A stretch of 64,000 nt of DNA from Falsochrobactrum shanghaiense (GCF_003149535.1 NZ_QGDB01000001.1:496001-560000), one strand, 5' to 3'; counted from the first letter of the stretch, positions 38,840 to 50,272 are shown. The notes: generated by a model from the letters alone, not told the origin. Program-made: numbers and translations.

Positions 38840-38991
38840 AGGCATGGTTATTCCCGGCTTTTCCGGCGAAAACCAACGCATGATTTACTGCCGGAAACAG
38901 TCTGTGTTAGGGATGTTCCGGAAATGACGACAACCAGACCGGTCCTGCCAGCAGGAACGGTCATCGCAGAATGATCCCGAATGGAGGCATA

Positions 38992-39510
38992 ATGGCCGAA
39001 CAGAAATCAAGCTACGGATATGAAGAGCTTCTCAGCTGCGCGCGCGGCGAGCTGTTCGGTCCGGGCAATGCACAGCTTCCCCTGCCCCCGATGCTGATGG
39101 TCCATCGTATTACCGAGATTTCTGAAACGGGCGGCGAATTCGACAAGGGCTATGTGCGCGCTGCTTATGACGTGCGCCCGGACGACTGGTATTTCCCCTG
39201 CCACTTTCCCGGCAATCCCATCATGCCGGGCTGCCTCGGCCTTGACGGCATGTGGCAGCTGACGGGCTTCTTCCTCGGCTGGCTGGGCGAGCCGGGCCGC
39301 GGCATGGCGCTCTCCACCGGCGAGGTGAAGTTCAAGGGCATGGTGCGTCCGCATACGAAGCTTCTCGAATATGGCATCGATTTCAAGCGCGTCATGCGCG
39401 GTCGCCTCGTGCTTGGCACCGCCGATGGCTGGCTCAAGGCCGATGGTGAAACCATCTATCAGGCAAAAGACCTGCGCGTCGGTCTGTCGAAGGAAGGCAG
39501 CGCGGAATAA
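38992..39510 (+). CDS. fabA: 3-hydroxydecanoyl-ACP dehydratase/isomerase
   Basis: FabA dehydrates beta-hydroxydecanoyl-ACP and isomerises trans-2 to cis-3-decenoyl-ACP, the branch point to unsaturated fatty acids. ATG 38992 after GGAGG gives 172 residues. The catalytic His71 lies in PCHFPGNP and Asp85 in LGLDGMWQL, as in the E. coli enzyme. It leads the fabA-fabB-fabI cluster on the + strand. Confidence 0.97.
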   Translation: MAEQKSSYGYEELLSCARGELFGPGNAQLPLPPMLMVHRITEISETGGEFDKGYVRAAYDVRPDDWYFPCHFPGNPIMPGCLGLDGMWQLTGFFLGWLGEPGRGMALSTGEVKFKGMVRPHTKLLEYGIDFKRVMRGRLVLGTADGWLKADGETIYQAKDLRVGLSKEGSAE

Positions 39511-39662
39511 GCGCTTAACCACCAGAATTCACGGGCGCGACTACAGAAAATGAAGAGTTTTCATGTAGCCGCGCTCAAAACATGCGAAGATCGCACTATG
39601 TAACCGAAAGACGGGCAAGCCCACAGGGCCAGCCTCAGGGAACAGGTGCAAAGGAGAACGCG

Positions 39663-40886
39663 ATGCGGCGTGTGGTCGTAACGGGTATGGGGATCGTATC
39701 CTCGATTGGAAATAACACCGAAGAGGTCACGGCCTCGCTGCGTGAAGCCAAATCCGGCATTTCGCGGGCAGAGGAATATGCCGAACTTGGTTTCCGCTGC
39801 CAGGTTCACGGCGCTCCGAAGATCGATGTCGAAGCGCTCGTCGACCGTCGCGCCATGCGCTTTCATGGTCGCGGCACGGCCTGGAACCATATCGCCATGG
39901 ATCAGGCGATTGCCGATGCGGGGCTGTCGGAAGAGGAAGTCTCGAACGACCGCACCGGCATCATCATGGGTTCGGGCGGTCCTTCGACGCGCACGATCGT
40001 CGATTCCGCCGATATAACCCGCGAAAAAGGCCCCAAGCGCGTCGGCCCCTTCGCGGTTCCCAAAGCCATGAGCTCCACGGCTTCGGCGACGCTTGCGACC
40101 TTCTTCAAGATCAAGGGCATCAATTATTCGATCTCGTCAGCCTGCGCGACCTCGAACCATTGCATCGGCAATGCCTTCGAGATGATCCAGTACGGCAAGC
40201 AGGACCGCATGTTCGCGGGCGGCTGCGAGGACCTCGACTGGACGCTTTCGGTGCTGTTCGACGCCATGGGGGCGATGTCGTCAAAATATAACGATACCCC
40301 GTCCACGGCCTCGCGCGCCTATGACAAGAACCGCGACGGCTTCGTGATTGCAGGCGGCGCGGGCGTGCTCGTGCTCGAAGACCTCGAAACCGCGCGCATG
40401 CGCGGTGCGAAAATCTATGGTGAGATCGTCGGCTATGGCGCAACCTCCGATGGTTACGACATGGTCGCACCTTCGGGCGAAGGCGCGATCCGCTGCATGA
40501 AAATGGCGCTTTCGACCGTCAATTCCAAGATCGACTATATCAACCCGCACGCAACCTCGACACCCGCAGGCGACGCACCGGAAATCGACGCGATTCGCCA
40601 GATATTCGGCTCGGGCGATGCCTGCCCGCCCATTGCCGCCACCAAGTCCCTGACCGGCCATTCGCTCGGCGCGACAGGCGTGCAGGAAGCCATCTATTCG
40701 CTGTTGATGATGCAAAACAACTTCATCTGTGAAAGCGCGCATATCGAAGAACTGGACCCTGCTTTCGCGGACATGCCTATCGTTCGCAAGCGTATCGACA
40801 ATGCTCAGCTCAATACCGTGCTTTCCAATTCCTTCGGATTTGGCGGCACCAATGCAACGCTGGTGTTCCAGCGCTATCAGGGCTGA
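39663..40886 (+). CDS. fabB: 3-oxoacyl-ACP synthase I (KAS I)
   Basis: Condenses malonyl-ACP with the growing acyl chain; FabB is needed to elongate the cis-3-decenoyl product of FabA. ATG 39663 after AAGGAGAACG gives 407 residues. The nucleophile is Cys161 in [12 protein letters not shown], with the two histidines in [11 protein letters not shown] and [10 protein letters not shown], and the GFGGTNATL tail. The frame is open 27 codons upstream, but that is the fabA-fabB spacer. Confidence 0.97.
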   Translation: MRRVVVTGMGIVSSIGNNTEEVTASLREAKSGISRAEEYAELGFRCQVHGAPKIDVEALVDRRAMRFHGRGTAWNHIAMDQAIADAGLSEEEVSNDRTGIIMGSGGPSTRTIVDSADITREKGPKRVGPFAVPKAMSSTASATLATFFKIKGINYSISSACATSNHCIGNAFEMIQYGKQDRMFAGGCEDLDWTLSVLFDAMGAMSSKYNDTPSTASRAYDKNRDGFVIAGGAGVLVLEDLETARMRGAKIYGEIVGYGATSDGYDMVAPSGEGAIRCMKMALSTVNSKIDYINPHATSTPAGDAPEIDAIRQIFGSGDACPPIAATKSLTGHSLGATGVQEAIYSLLMMQNNFICESAHIEELDPAFADMPIVRKRIDNAQLNTVLSNSFGFGGTNATLVFQRYQG

Positions 40887-40900
40887 GGGAGAGGGACAAT

Positions 40901-41719
40901 ATGGAAGGTCTGATGCAAGGTAAACGCGGCCTCATCATGGGGGTCGCGAACAATCACTCACTCGCCTGGGGAATTGCAAAACAACTCGCCGCCCAGGGAG
41001 CCGAGCTCGCCTTCACCTATCAGGGCGATGCGCTTGGCAAACGCGTGAAACCGCTGGCCGAACAGGTCGGCTCGGATTTCGTGCTGCCATGCGATGTGGA
41101 AAATATTGAAACCGTCGATGCCGTTTTCGCTGAAATCGAGAAGAAGTGGGGCAAGCTCGATTTCATCGTTCACGCCATCGGTTTTTCCGACAAGACGGAA
41201 CTCAAAGGCCGTTACGCAGACGTCACCACACGCGAAAATTTCAGCCGCACCATGGTGATTTCCGCCTATTCCTTCACGGAAATGGCGCAGCGCGCCGAAA
41301 AACTGATGACGGATGGCGGCTCGATCCTGACGCTGACCTATGGCGGCTCGACCCGCACCATTCCCAATTACAACGTAATGGGCGTGGCCAAGGCGGCTCT
41401 TGAAGCCATGGTGCGTTATCTGGCCGCCGATTTCGGACCGCAGGGCATTCGCGTCAATGCGATTTCCGCAGGCCCCGTGCGCACGCTGGCCGGTGCAGGC
41501 ATCGGCGATGCGCGCGCCATCTTCAGCTATCAGCGCCGCAATTCACCGCTGCGCCGCACCGTCGATATTGACGATGTCGGCAAATCGGCGGTCTACCTGC
41601 TGTCCGATCTTTCCAGCGGCGTGACCGGCGGCGTTCATTATGTGGATTCGGGCTATAATATCGTCTCGATGCCCACCCTTGAGGAGCTGAAAAGCTCCGA
41701 TGCCGAACGCGGCGAATAG
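40901..41719 (+). CDS. fabI: Enoyl-ACP reductase (NADH)
   Basis: Catalyses the last reduction of each fatty-acid elongation cycle and is the triclosan/isoniazid-type target. The 272-residue short-chain dehydrogenase variant has GVANNHSLAWGIAKQLAAQG for NADH binding, TYGGSTRTIPNYNVMGVAKA with the FabI-specific Tyr-x6-Lys pair, and SAGPVRTLAGAGI. It follows fabB by 14 bases and is closed by a strong terminator. ATG 40916 is an alternative start. Confidence 0.96.
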   Translation: MEGLMQGKRGLIMGVANNHSLAWGIAKQLAAQGAELAFTYQGDALGKRVKPLAEQVGSDFVLPCDVENIETVDAVFAEIEKKWGKLDFIVHAIGFSDKTELKGRYADVTTRENFSRTMVISAYSFTEMAQRAEKLMTDGGSILTLTYGGSTRTIPNYNVMGVAKAALEAMVRYLAADFGPQGIRVNAISAGPVRTLAGAGIGDARAIFSYQRRNSPLRRTVDIDDVGKSAVYLLSDLSSGVTGGVHYVDSGYNIVSMPTLEELKSSDAERGE

Positions 41720-41734
41720 ATTTCGCTTTCTCAA

Positions 41735-41763
41735 AAAAACCCGGCAGAGATGCCGGGTTTTTG
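41735..41763. terminator. Intrinsic terminator of the fabA-fabB-fabI operon
   Basis: AAAACCCGGCA pairs with TGCCGGGTTTT around a 6-base loop, followed by T's. Flanking A's make it usable in both directions; it ends one base before the stop of the convergent methyltransferase gene. Confidence 0.92.
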
Positions 41764-41764
41764 T

Positions 41765-42787
41765 TTATTTCTTTGCGTCAAAAATTTTAAAGCCGGACGC
41801 TTCTTCGAGCATCGTCACCGACTTGAACCGCTCCTTGAGCGTGGCCTCGTAAGGCAATTGCCGGTTTGCAACCATCAGCAGCCTTCCGCCTGTCTTGAGA
41901 CGCGAGGCAGCAGCGGCAATGAAACTCTGGCCCAGTGAAACATCCGCGCTCCGCCCTTCATGAAAGGGCGGGTTCATGATGACGGTATCATAGATGCCCG
42001 TAATCTTTTCGCTGGTCACATCATGCCAGTTGAAGGCAAGCGGCACCGAGGCGCCCAGACGCTCCATATTGCCGCGCGCAGCCTCCAGCGCCTCGAAATC
42101 CGCCTCGAAAAGATCGATGGATTTGATGCGGTCGGCAAATTTCAGGCATTGCGCGGCAAGATAGCCCCAGCCCGCGCCAAGATCGGCGACATTGCCGAAG
42201 ACGATCTTTTCCATATGCGGCACCAGCAGGGCCGATCCCTTGTCGATGACGCCATGGGAGAACATGCCCGGTTCCGTGCGAAACCCCCCTTCAATTTCGC
42301 TGGGCAGAGGGCGCAGGGCTGCGATGAAATCATCATCGAGATCGGCAGGCCGTCGCAACCAGAAAGCGACCGCATGGTTTTTCGACAGGCGGTCACTGAT
42401 TTCAGCGATATTGCCGGCCCATTTGCGGAAACTGTCAATGCCCAGTTTCTTGTCGCCTGCCACCACGATCCAGCCGCCCGGCGCAACACGCGCCAGAAGC
42501 TCCGCAAACCACGCCTCGTTGCGTCCGCGATGTTTTCCGAGCAAGAGCAGCCCGCCGGAAAAGCGGCTGTCTGCGGCCAATCTCGGCTCGGCATGGAAGC
42601 CTTCCCGGTTCAATGCCAGCCAGTCGGGCCGCCATGGCTGCAGGCAGGTCAGCGCCTGCTTCCAGCCATCATCGAGCAGCCGATCCGCTGAAATGCCGCA
42701 GGCGAGAATGGATTGCCCCGCTTGCGGCCTGTCCAGAATATCCTGCTCGAAAGGAAGGAAGAGTGTTTTTTGCGCGCCTGTAATCAT
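41765..42787 (-). CDS. RsmC/RlmG-type class I methyltransferase (rRNA guanine-N2)
   Basis: A 340-residue SAM-dependent methyltransferase of the RsmC type, predicted to methylate a guanine N2 of rRNA. The C-terminal catalytic half has VADLGAGWGYLAAQCLK (SAM loop) and the NPPF motif in TVIMNPPFHEGR. The N-terminal half is the degenerate duplicate domain that RsmC uses for substrate recognition. Which rRNA residue is modified is not readable. It is convergent with fabI and follows the pnp terminator. Confidence 0.85.
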   Translation of the reverse strand: MITGAQKTLFLPFEQDILDRPQAGQSILACGISADRLLDDGWKQALTCLQPWRPDWLALNREGFHAEPRLAADSRFSGGLLLLGKHRGRNEAWFAELLARVAPGGWIVVAGDKKLGIDSFRKWAGNIAEISDRLSKNHAVAFWLRRPADLDDDFIAALRPLPSEIEGGFRTEPGMFSHGVIDKGSALLVPHMEKIVFGNVADLGAGWGYLAAQCLKFADRIKSIDLFEADFEALEAARGNMERLGASVPLAFNWHDVTSEKITGIYDTVIMNPPFHEGRSADVSLGQSFIAAAASRLKTGGRLLMVANRQLPYEATLKERFKSVTMLEEASGFKIFDAKK

Positions 42788-42822
42788 GCCCTTTCATGGC
42801 CATTAAAAGAGTGCTGCGCAAC

Positions 42823-42850
42823 AAAAAAGCGCGCCACAAGGGCGCGCTTT
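42823..42850 (-). terminator. Intrinsic terminator of pnp
   Basis: On the minus strand AAAGCGCGCCC pairs with GCGCGCTTTTTT, ending in six T's, 22 bases after the pnp stop codon. It closes the infB-to-pnp block. Confidence 0.92.
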
Positions 42851-42871
42851 CCTGAATGGATGAAGCACAGC

Positions 42872-45013
42872 TTATTCAGCGTCGGCTTCCGCCTTCTTTT
42901 CGGCAACGACTTCCTTGCCGGTTTCCTGATCGACGACCTTCATCGACAGGCGAACCTTGCCGCGTTCGTCGAAGCCCATGAGCTTGACCCAGACCTTCTG
43001 GCCTTCCTTGACCACATCGGTGGTCTTGGCAACGCGTTCGGCTGCAAGCTGCGAGATATGGACCAGACCGTCGCGCGGACCGAAGAAGTTGACGAAAGCG
43101 CCAAAGTCAGCGGTCTTCACAACCGTGCCTTCGTAGATTTCACCGACTTCCGGCTCGGCAACGATGGAGTGAATCCACTTCTTCGCGGCTTCGATTTCCT
43201 TGCCGTTCGAGGACGCGATCTTGACCGTGCCATCGTCTTCGATGTTGATCTTGGCGCCGGTCTTTTCCACGATTTCGCGGATGACCTTGCCGCCCGAACC
43301 AATCACGTCGCGGATCTTGTCGGTCGGAATGTTCATCACTTCGATGCGCGGAGCGAATTCGCCCAGTTCTTCACGCGACGAGGAGATGGCCTTGCTCATT
43401 TCACCCAGAATATGGACACGACCGCCCTTGGCCTGCTCCAGAGCAACCTTCATGATCTCTTCGGTGATACCGTCGATCTTGATGTCCATCTGAAGCGCGG
43501 TGATGCCGTTTTCGCTACCGGCAACCTTGAAATCCATATCGCCGAGATGATCCTCATCACCGAGAATGTCGGAGAGAACGGCGTAACGGTCGCCTTCCTT
43601 GATGAGACCCATGGCGATACCGGCCACCGGACGGGTGATCGGAACACCGGCATCCATCAGCGCCAGCGAAGCACCGCAAACCGATGCCATCGAGGACGAA
43701 CCGTTGGATTCGGTGATCTCGGATACGGCGCGGATCGTGTAGGGGAACTGGTCAGCCGAAGGCAGCATCGGATGGATTGCGCGCCATGCAAGCTTGCCAT
43801 GGCCGATTTCGCGACGGCCGGGCGAGCCCATGCGACCGGTTTCACCAACCGAATAGGGCGGGAAATTGTAGTGCAGCATGAAGGGCTGCTTGTAGGTGCC
43901 CGTCAGCGCGTCGATCATCTGCTCGTCTTCACCGGTGCCGAGCGTCGCAACCACGATGGCCTGCGTTTCGCCGCGGGTGAAGAGTGCCGAACCATGCGTG
44001 CGCGGCAGAAGGCCGACTTCGGAAACGATCGGACGAACGGTCGAAAGATCGCGGCCATCGATGCGGCTGCCGGTATCGAGAATGTTCCAGCGAACGATCT
44101 TGGCCTGCAAATGCTTGAATACGGCTGCAAACTCTTCCGCCGAAAATTCAGGCTCTTCCACGCCTTCGGGGAAGAAATGCTCCTTGGCCTTCGCCTTGGC
44201 AGCATCGACCGCCGCATAGCGGGCCTGCTTTTCGGTGATCTTGTATGCGTCACGCAGGTCGTTTTCGATCAGGGCCAGCATTTTGGCTTCGAGCGCCGAA
44301 AGATCTTCCGGCTGGAAGTCGCGCGGCTCCTTGGCGGCAACTTCAGCCAGCTTGATGATCGCGTCGATCACCGGCTGGAAGCCCTTATGGCCGAACATGA
44401 CTGCACCGAGCATGACTTCTTCGGAAAGTTCCTGTGCTTCCGATTCAACCATCAGAACGGCTTCCGACGTACCGGCGACAACCAGATCGAGCTTCGATTC
44501 GGGCATTTCGTCGATGTTCGGGTTCAGCACATAGTCGCCGTTGATGTAGCCGACGCGAGCGCCGCCGATCGGGCCCATGAAAGGCACGCCGGAAATGGTG
44601 AGCGCTGCGGAAGCGGCGACCATCGAAAGCACGTCGGGATCATTTTCCAGATCGTGCTGGATGACGGTGATGACAACCTGCGTGTCGTTCTTGTAACCTT
44701 CGACAAAAAGCGGACGGATCGGACGGTCGATCAGGCGCGAAACCAGCGTTTCGTTTTCGCTCGGACGGCCTTCACGCTTGAAATAGCCACCGGGAATCTT
44801 GCCCGCGGCATAGGTCTTTTCCTGATAATTCACGGTGAGCGGGAAGAAATCCTGCCCCGGCTTGGGTTCCTTGGCCGAAACGACCGTCGCAAGAACCATG
44901 GTTTCGCCATAGGTGGCGAGAACAGCGCCGTCAGCCTGACGGGCGATCTTGCCGGTCTCCAGAATGAGCGGACGACCGCCCCATTCGATTTCGACTTTAT
45001 GGGTATTGAACAT
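42872..45013 (-). CDS. pnp: Polyribonucleotide nucleotidyltransferase (PNPase)
   Basis: 3'-5' phosphorolytic exoribonuclease of the RNA degradosome. ATG 45013 ([19 protein letters not shown]) gives 713 residues. Two RNase PH domains ([20 protein letters not shown]; then [20 protein letters not shown]) are followed by a KH domain with [17 protein letters not shown] and an S1 domain ([19 protein letters not shown]). The C-terminus is a short Lys/Glu tail. It lies 268 bases after rpsO, and that spacer has the rpsO terminator and probably the pnp leader that PNPase usually autoregulates. Confidence 0.98.
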   Translation of the reverse strand: MFNTHKVEIEWGGRPLILETGKIARQADGAVLATYGETMVLATVVSAKEPKPGQDFFPLTVNYQEKTYAAGKIPGGYFKREGRPSENETLVSRLIDRPIRPLFVEGYKNDTQVVITVIQHDLENDPDVLSMVAASAALTISGVPFMGPIGGARVGYINGDYVLNPNIDEMPESKLDLVVAGTSEAVLMVESEAQELSEEVMLGAVMFGHKGFQPVIDAIIKLAEVAAKEPRDFQPEDLSALEAKMLALIENDLRDAYKITEKQARYAAVDAAKAKAKEHFFPEGVEEPEFSAEEFAAVFKHLQAKIVRWNILDTGSRIDGRDLSTVRPIVSEVGLLPRTHGSALFTRGETQAIVVATLGTGEDEQMIDALTGTYKQPFMLHYNFPPYSVGETGRMGSPGRREIGHGKLAWRAIHPMLPSADQFPYTIRAVSEITESNGSSSMASVCGASLALMDAGVPITRPVAGIAMGLIKEGDRYAVLSDILGDEDHLGDMDFKVAGSENGITALQMDIKIDGITEEIMKVALEQAKGGRVHILGEMSKAISSSREELGEFAPRIEVMNIPTDKIRDVIGSGGKVIREIVEKTGAKINIEDDGTVKIASSNGKEIEAAKKWIHSIVAEPEVGEIYEGTVVKTADFGAFVNFFGPRDGLVHISQLAAERVAKTTDVVKEGQKVWVKLMGFDERGKVRLSMKVVDQETGKEVVAEKKAEADAE

Positions 45014-45246
45014 ATCTTGTCCTTTTAATGAAAACCCGCGCGATGCGCTTTCAGGGTTTTCCGGGTTGGCGGACAGGCCACGGGCAAGACAACGGGAAGC
45101 TCGCGCATTGTAAACGGTACGAACTGCCTGCAATCCTGCCCCATGACTGGTCCAGGTCGTAAGCATTGCCGCACTTGCGGCAGAATCGAAAGCGCCCTGT
45201 GCGCTTTCATGCTTGCCGGGCAGATCATGCCCGGAATAAATTCAAA

Positions 45247-45272
45247 CGGGCGACGTTTTGAGGCGTCGCCCG
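45247..45272 (-). terminator. Terminator-like hairpin after rpsO
   Basis: CGGGCGACG pairs perfectly with CGTCGCCCG around an 8-base loop, 9 bases after the rpsO stop. On the minus strand it is followed by TTTGAATTTATT. Probably attenuates rpsO-pnp read-through. Confidence 0.75.
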
Positions 45273-45281
45273 ATTTTGCCG

Positions 45282-45551
45282 TTAGCGGCGCAGGCCCAGA
45301 CGGGCGATCAGCGCCTGGTAGCGCGCTTCGTCCACGCCCTTGACATAGTCCAGGAGGCGGCGACGCTGCGAAACCAGCTTCAGAAGGCCGCGACGCGAAT
45401 GGTTGTCATTCTTGTGGCCCTTGAAGTGCTCGGTAAGATTGGAAATGCGCTCGGAAAGAACGGCAACCTGAACTTCAGGAGAACCGGTATCGCCTTCCTT
45501 GGTGGCATATTCCTTGATAAGTGCTTGCTTGCGCTCAGCAGTAATCGACAT
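45282..45551 (-). CDS. rpsO: 30S ribosomal protein S15
   Basis: Primary binder of the 16S rRNA central domain. ATG 45551 gives [20 protein letters not shown] and 89 residues, the standard size, with the [19 protein letters not shown] loop that contacts rRNA. The frame stays open 48 codons upstream but without similarity. The truB-rpsO-pnp order is conserved across proteobacteria. Confidence 0.98.
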   Translation of the reverse strand: MSITAERKQALIKEYATKEGDTGSPEVQVAVLSERISNLTEHFKGHKNDNHSRRGLLKLVSQRRRLLDYVKGVDEARYQALIARLGLRR

Positions 45552-45709
45552 CGTAACACCCTTTCTTGATGAGAGGAAAACCAGACGCCCGGGCCGGGAT
45601 GTCGTCCAGCGCGGGCCATGAGCAAAATCTAACGTAGCATTTGTACGGTCGATGATGGGCATATAGTGCAAAAATGGCACAAATGCCAGTCTCAAATATT
45701 TGTCCGCCC

Positions 45710-46684
45710 TCAGCCCGCCGTAAAGACGCGCTTGGGCTTGAACTGTCCGCGCTCGATGTAGCCGATGGCAAGCAGCTTGCCGCGGGTCGTCACGCAGGCT
45801 TCATCCGCGTCCATGGGCGCATCGCGCCCGCGCAGGATCACGGGATTGCCAAGGCGGACCCGCTGCGCCTGATCTTCGCTCAGGGGCACTTGCGGCAGGC
45901 AGTCAAGTGCTGCTCCCGTCTCGATCACCAGCGCATCAAGCGCAGAGAAATCGCGGCGCGGCGCGTTCTCGACCACATTGCCGTCCTCATCCTTTGGCGG
46001 CAGGGGCGGCCATGCTTGCTCAAGTTGCGCGAGCGTTACGAAATCCTCTTGTGTGAACGGCGCGACTTCAATCCGGCGCAGATCGGAAATATGGCCATAG
46101 CAGCCAAGATCGCGGCCCATGTCGCGCGCCAGCGAGCGGACATAGGTGCCCTTGGAGCATTCGACTTCAAACTCAGTCCGGTCGGCATCGGAACAATCGA
46201 CGATCTCAAGCCGGTCGATTTCGACTTCACGCGCCGGAATTTCGACGGTTTCACCTTCGCGGGCGAGATCATAGGCGCGCTCACCATCGATCTTGATGGC
46301 CGAGAACTGCGGCGGCACCTGAGAAATCACGCCGGTATAATTGGGCAGAAGGGCTTCGATCTCTTCGCGCGACGGACGCTTATCGGCGGTTTTCGTCGCC
46401 TCGCCTTCCAGATCGTCGGTCGAGCGTTCCTCACCCCAGCTCACGGTGAAGCGATAGATCTTGGTTCCGTCCATGACATAGGGAACCGTCTTGGTGGCTT
46501 CGCCCAGCGCAATCGGCAACATGCCGGAAGCAAGCGGATCGAGCGTACCGGCATGACCGGCTTTTTCGGCATTGAACAGCCACTTGATCTTGGAGACCGC
46601 TTCTGTCGATCCCATGCCCTTCGGCTTGTCGAAAATGACCCAGCCGGAAACCGGACGTCCTTTTTTCTTGCCCCGTCTTGCCAT
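45710..46684 (-). CDS. truB: tRNA pseudouridine(55) synthase
   Basis: Makes pseudouridine 55 in the T-loop of nearly all tRNAs. The 324-residue protein has the catalytic Asp49 in [14 protein letters not shown] and the Arg-containing [17 protein letters not shown], with a C-terminal PUA-like extension ending KRVFTAG. It starts three bases after the rbfA stop, so the two genes are co-translated. Confidence 0.97.
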   Translation of the reverse strand: MARRGKKKGRPVSGWVIFDKPKGMGSTEAVSKIKWLFNAEKAGHAGTLDPLASGMLPIALGEATKTVPYVMDGTKIYRFTVSWGEERSTDDLEGEATKTADKRPSREEIEALLPNYTGVISQVPPQFSAIKIDGERAYDLAREGETVEIPAREVEIDRLEIVDCSDADRTEFEVECSKGTYVRSLARDMGRDLGCYGHISDLRRIEVAPFTQEDFVTLAQLEQAWPPLPPKDEDGNVVENAPRRDFSALDALVIETGAALDCLPQVPLSEDQAQRVRLGNPVILRGRDAPMDADEACVTTRGKLLAIGYIERGQFKPKRVFTAG

Positions 46685-46687
46685 GCT

Positions 46688-47107
46688 TTAGTTGTCCTCG
46701 TCTTCATCCTGCTTGAGATCGCGCGCCACTTCCGGCGAACGCAGCAATGCGTCGATCTTGGCAAAGTTGTCGAAACTCGTATCGGGCCGGAAGCGGAATT
46801 CCGGCATGTATTTCATCTGGTTAAGCCTTGGCGCCACACGCCCGCGAATGAATTTCGCATGCGATGCAAGCGCCTTGACGATCAGCTGCGGATCGACGTC
46901 TCCAAGCGGGGTGATGAAGCAGGTCGCGATCTTGAGATCGGGCGACATGCGCACCTCCGATACAGACACAACCGTCTTCTCCAGTACATCATCGCGGATT
47001 TCGCCGCGCTGGAGTATTTCCGCCACTGCGTGGCGCACCTGTTCGCCCACGCGAAGCTGGCGCTGGGAAAGGCCGCCTGAGCCTTTCTGGTCATGGGAAC
47101 GTGCCAT
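46688..47107 (-). CDS. rbfA: 30S ribosome-binding factor A
   Basis: Cold-shock protein that matures the 5' end of 16S rRNA. The 139-residue product has the KH-like fold with [20 protein letters not shown] and [20 protein letters not shown] basic N-terminal extension ([16 protein letters not shown]) and an acidic DEDEDN end are common in alphaproteobacteria. It lies between infB, which has its own terminator, and truB. Confidence 0.96.
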   Translation of the reverse strand: MARSHDQKGSGGLSQRQLRVGEQVRHAVAEILQRGEIRDDVLEKTVVSVSEVRMSPDLKIATCFITPLGDVDPQLIVKALASHAKFIRGRVAPRLNQMKYMPEFRFRPDTSFDNFAKIDALLRSPEVARDLKQDEDEDN

Positions 47108-47248
47108 AAGCCTTATCCTCGATAAGCGGCATGAAAAGCCGGAATGCCCCGCATGGGCACCCGGATGATGAGCCGCAAACTGAAAAACGCCGCAACGCGT
47201 GACATGCCGCGATCCGGACAGGAGTCAGACCCTCCGGACCGGGCAATT

Positions 47249-47280
47249 AAAAGCCGGGCCATCCTGATGGCGGCCCGGCA
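47249..47280 (-). terminator. Terminator-like hairpin after infB
   Basis: On the minus strand GCCGGGCC pairs with GGCCCGGC around an 11-base loop, followed by TTTTAATT. It lies 10 bases after the infB stop and may only partly block read-through into rbfA-truB. Confidence 0.8.
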
Positions 47281-47289
47281 ATACTCATA

Positions 47290-50091
47290 TTACAGCGAGC
47301 GCGAAACGTGCTCGACGCGGAAGGCTTCGATGATGTCGCCTGCGCGGATGTCGTCGTAATTCTCGAAGGCCATGCCGCATTCCTGACCGGCCGGTACTTC
47401 AGACACTTCATCCTTGAAGCGCTTGAGCGTCTTGAGCTTGCCTTCGTGGATGACCACGTTGTCGCGGATGAGGCGAACGCCCGCACCACGCTCGACCTTG
47501 CCTTCGGTAACACGGCAACCGGCAACCTTGCCGACCTTGGTGATGTTGAAGACTTCGAGAATCTCCGCATTGCCAAGGAAGGTTTCGCGGCGTTCCGGCG
47601 ACAGAAGGCCCGACATGGCCGCTTTCACGTCATCGATGAGATCATAGATGATGTTGTAATAGCGGATTTCGATACCCTGCTGTTCGGCAGCATCGCGCGC
47701 CTGCTTGTTGGCACGGACGTTGAAGCCGATGATCGCGGCATTGGAGGCTTCGGCCAGCGACACGTCGCTTTCCGTGATACCACCTGCGCCCGAATGGACG
47801 ATGCGCGCGCGCACTTCGTCGGTGCCGAGCTTTTCGAGTGCCGAAGTGATGGCCTCGATGGAACCCTGCACGTCGCCCTTGATGACCAGCGGGAATTCCT
47901 TGGTGCCGGACACCTGAAGCTGGCTCATCATATGTTCAAGCGAGCCGCGCGAACCGGTCTGGCGTGCCGCCGCCTTGTCGCGAGCCAGACGCTGGCGATA
48001 TTCGGCGATTTCACGCGCCTTGGCCTCATTGGCAACCACTGCGAAACGATCACCCGCCTGCGGCGTGCCCTGAAGGCCGAGGATTTCCACCGGCATTGCG
48101 GGACCGGCTTCCTTGACATGATCGCCACGGTCATTGACCAGCGCACGCACCCGGCCCCATTCATTGCCAGCGGCAATGATGTCGCCCGGATGCAGCGTGC
48201 CCTTCTGGACGAGGACGGTCGCAACCGAACCACGGCCGCGGTCGAGCTGGGCTTCGATGACCACGCCTTCTGCGGTGCGCGTCGGATCAGCCTTGAGATC
48301 AAGGATTTCAGCCTGCAGCAGAACCGCTTCGAGCAGCTTGTCGATGTTGAGCTTGTTCTTGGCGGAAACTTCCACGTCGAGAACTTCACCGCCCATCGTT
48401 TCGACGAAAACGTCGTGCTGGAGCAGCGCGGTACGCACTTTCTGCGCGTCGGCTGTCGGCTTGTCGATCTTGTTGATCGCCACGATGATCGGCACTCCGG
48501 CCGCCTTGGCATGATTGATCGATTCGATCGTCTGCGGCATGACGCTGTCATCGGCTGCCACCACCAGAATGGCGATGTCGGTTGCCTGTGCGCCGCGTGC
48601 ACGCATCGCGGTGAAAGCTGCGTGGCCCGGCGTATCGATGAAGGTGATCTTCTGGCCGTTCTGTTCGACCTGATAGGCGCCGATATGCTGCGTGATGCCG
48701 CCTGCTTCGCCCGAGACCACATTGGCGTGGCGGATCGCGTCGAGCAGCGAGGTCTTGCCGTGGTCGACGTGACCCATGATGGTGACGACAGGAGGACGCG
48801 AGACCATGGCCTCTGAATTGTCCTCGACATTGAAGATGCCTTCTTCCACGTCGGACTCGGCTACGCGCTTGACCGTATGGCCGAATTCCTCGGCGATGAT
48901 CTGCGCGGTATCCGCGTCGATCACGTCGCCGGGCTTCATCATCTGGCCCTGCTTCATCAGATATTTGATGATGTCGACGGAACGTTCGGCCATGCGCTGT
49001 GCGAGTTCCTGAAGCGTGATCGTTTCAGGAATGGTCACTTCACGCGCAATCTTCTCGCGCGTTTCCTGCATCTGCGAACGCTTGAACTTTTCCTGACGGC
49101 GGCGCATGGCCGAAAGCGAGCGGGCGCGACCGCCCTCATCGTCAAGATTGCTGGTGAGCGTCAGCTTACCGCGACGGCGATCTTCTGCGCCCTTCACGGC
49201 CTTGGGAGCGCGCACTTCCGGCTTTGCCGGGCCACCGCGACGGGCGGCTGGACCGCGATTTTCGTCGTCATCCGTCGCCACATTCTTGCGCAACTGGCTT
49301 TGCGGCAGCGGCTTGTTGGCACCCGGAATGACATCGGCGATGGGAGCTGCGGCTGCGGGGGCAGCCGGACGTCCGCCCTGCGGACGAGCGGTTTGCGATG
49401 CTGGACGCCCCTCGCTTTGGGACACGCGCTTGCTGGCTTCGGCTTCGGAACGCGCGCGCGCTTCGGCTTCAGCCTTGAGGCGGGCTTCCTCCTCGGCCTG
49501 ACGGCGAGCGGATTCCTCACGCTCCTTGGCGCGGCGGACCTCTTCCTCTTCACGGCGCTTTGCTTCTTCCGCGGCGCGGGCGCGATCTTCGGCATCGCGA
49601 ATGCGCGCCTCTTCGAGCGCACGGCGGCGCGCATCCATTTCAGAACGCGAAAGCGTATTCAAAACCATGCCGGAGCGATCACCCGAACGCGGACGCTGGG
49701 CCTGCTGCGTGTTGGAACGCTGGGCTGCGCGCTGGTTCTGCGGCGCGACATGCGGCCTGGGTGCTGTCGGTGCCGGTGCCGCCGATGCTGTCGGGGCCGC
49801 CGGGGCCTTCGGCTTCGGAGCGGCTGGAGCAGCGGCTGCTGGCGCAGGTGTCGGCGCGGGCGCCGATGCGGGTGCTGGCGTTGCAGCCGGGGGGGCCGCC
49901 GTCACTTCCGCTTCCGGCTTTTCATCGGGCCGTGCGAATTTGCGCTTCTTGGTTTCAACGACGACAGCCTTCGTGCGGCCGTGGCTGAAATTCTGGCGCA
50001 CGGTGCTCTGTTCGACACCCGACCGCTTCAGGGTCAGCGTCTTCTTCGGATTGACGCTCAGCGTCTTGTCGTCGTTTGTTTTATCGTTCAT
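47290..50091 (-). CDS. infB: Translation initiation factor IF-2
   Basis: GTPase that brings initiator tRNA to the 30S subunit and promotes subunit joining. The 933-residue protein has a low-complexity N-terminus: about residues 65-115 are nearly all Ala and Pro, and 150-230 form a charged Glu/Arg/Ala helix rich in [18 protein letters not shown] stretches. The G domain starts with [18 protein letters not shown], then [16 protein letters not shown] and NKIDKP. Domains II-IV complete the C-terminal half, ending [11 protein letters not shown]. It follows ylxR in the nusA operon. Confidence 0.98.
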   Translation of the reverse strand: MNDKTNDDKTLSVNPKKTLTLKRSGVEQSTVRQNFSHGRTKAVVVETKKRKFARPDEKPEAEVTAAPPAATPAPASAPAPTPAPAAAAPAAPKPKAPAAPTASAAPAPTAPRPHVAPQNQRAAQRSNTQQAQRPRSGDRSGMVLNTLSRSEMDARRRALEEARIRDAEDRARAAEEAKRREEEEVRRAKEREESARRQAEEEARLKAEAEARARSEAEASKRVSQSEGRPASQTARPQGGRPAAPAAAAPIADVIPGANKPLPQSQLRKNVATDDDENRGPAARRGGPAKPEVRAPKAVKGAEDRRRGKLTLTSNLDDEGGRARSLSAMRRRQEKFKRSQMQETREKIAREVTIPETITLQELAQRMAERSVDIIKYLMKQGQMMKPGDVIDADTAQIIAEEFGHTVKRVAESDVEEGIFNVEDNSEAMVSRPPVVTIMGHVDHGKTSLLDAIRHANVVSGEAGGITQHIGAYQVEQNGQKITFIDTPGHAAFTAMRARGAQATDIAILVVAADDSVMPQTIESINHAKAAGVPIIVAINKIDKPTADAQKVRTALLQHDVFVETMGGEVLDVEVSAKNKLNIDKLLEAVLLQAEILDLKADPTRTAEGVVIEAQLDRGRGSVATVLVQKGTLHPGDIIAAGNEWGRVRALVNDRGDHVKEAGPAMPVEILGLQGTPQAGDRFAVVANEAKAREIAEYRQRLARDKAAARQTGSRGSLEHMMSQLQVSGTKEFPLVIKGDVQGSIEAITSALEKLGTDEVRARIVHSGAGGITESDVSLAEASNAAIIGFNVRANKQARDAAEQQGIEIRYYNIIYDLIDDVKAAMSGLLSPERRETFLGNAEILEVFNITKVGKVAGCRVTEGKVERGAGVRLIRDNVVIHEGKLKTLKRFKDEVSEVPAGQECGMAFENYDDIRAGDIIEAFRVEHVSRSL

Positions 50092-50232
50092 TACGTTTCC
50101 GTTTCCTTCGCGACTTCTGCCGCTTTACCAAAGCATCTTCCAGAACGATGAAATCAGTTCGGACAATGCCCCAGTCATCCACCTCAGCGCATGATGGCGC
50201 CGACATAAATGCCAGCTTTGCGATCATGCTCC

Positions 50233-50272
50233 AGAGCGGATCCCGTCTTGTCGGAATCGAGAGAACCGCTCT
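50233..50272. repeat. 40-bp palindromic repeat module upstream of infB
   Basis: AGAGCGGATCC ... GAGAACCGCTCT, with 7-bp perfect ends AGAGCGG / CCGCTCT. It has the same length and most of the same bases as the first module of the composite element at 38104-38143, including a shared CGGAATCG core. It lies in the 250-base gap between ylxR and infB and would fold into a hairpin in the operon mRNA. Confidence 0.75.

Noticed and set aside
42713-45028. Long open frame (771 codons) on the + strand opposite pnp
   Set aside because: It mirrors pnp codon structure in a high-GC genome, has no family features, and lies antisense to a certain gene for its whole length.
47308-48816. Open frame of 502 codons opposite infB, and similar long frames opposite rpsA, nusA, miaB and phoH
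   Set aside because: All are antisense shadows of well-identified genes, with compositions (His/Asp/Arg-rich) typical of complement frames and no ribosome-binding sites.
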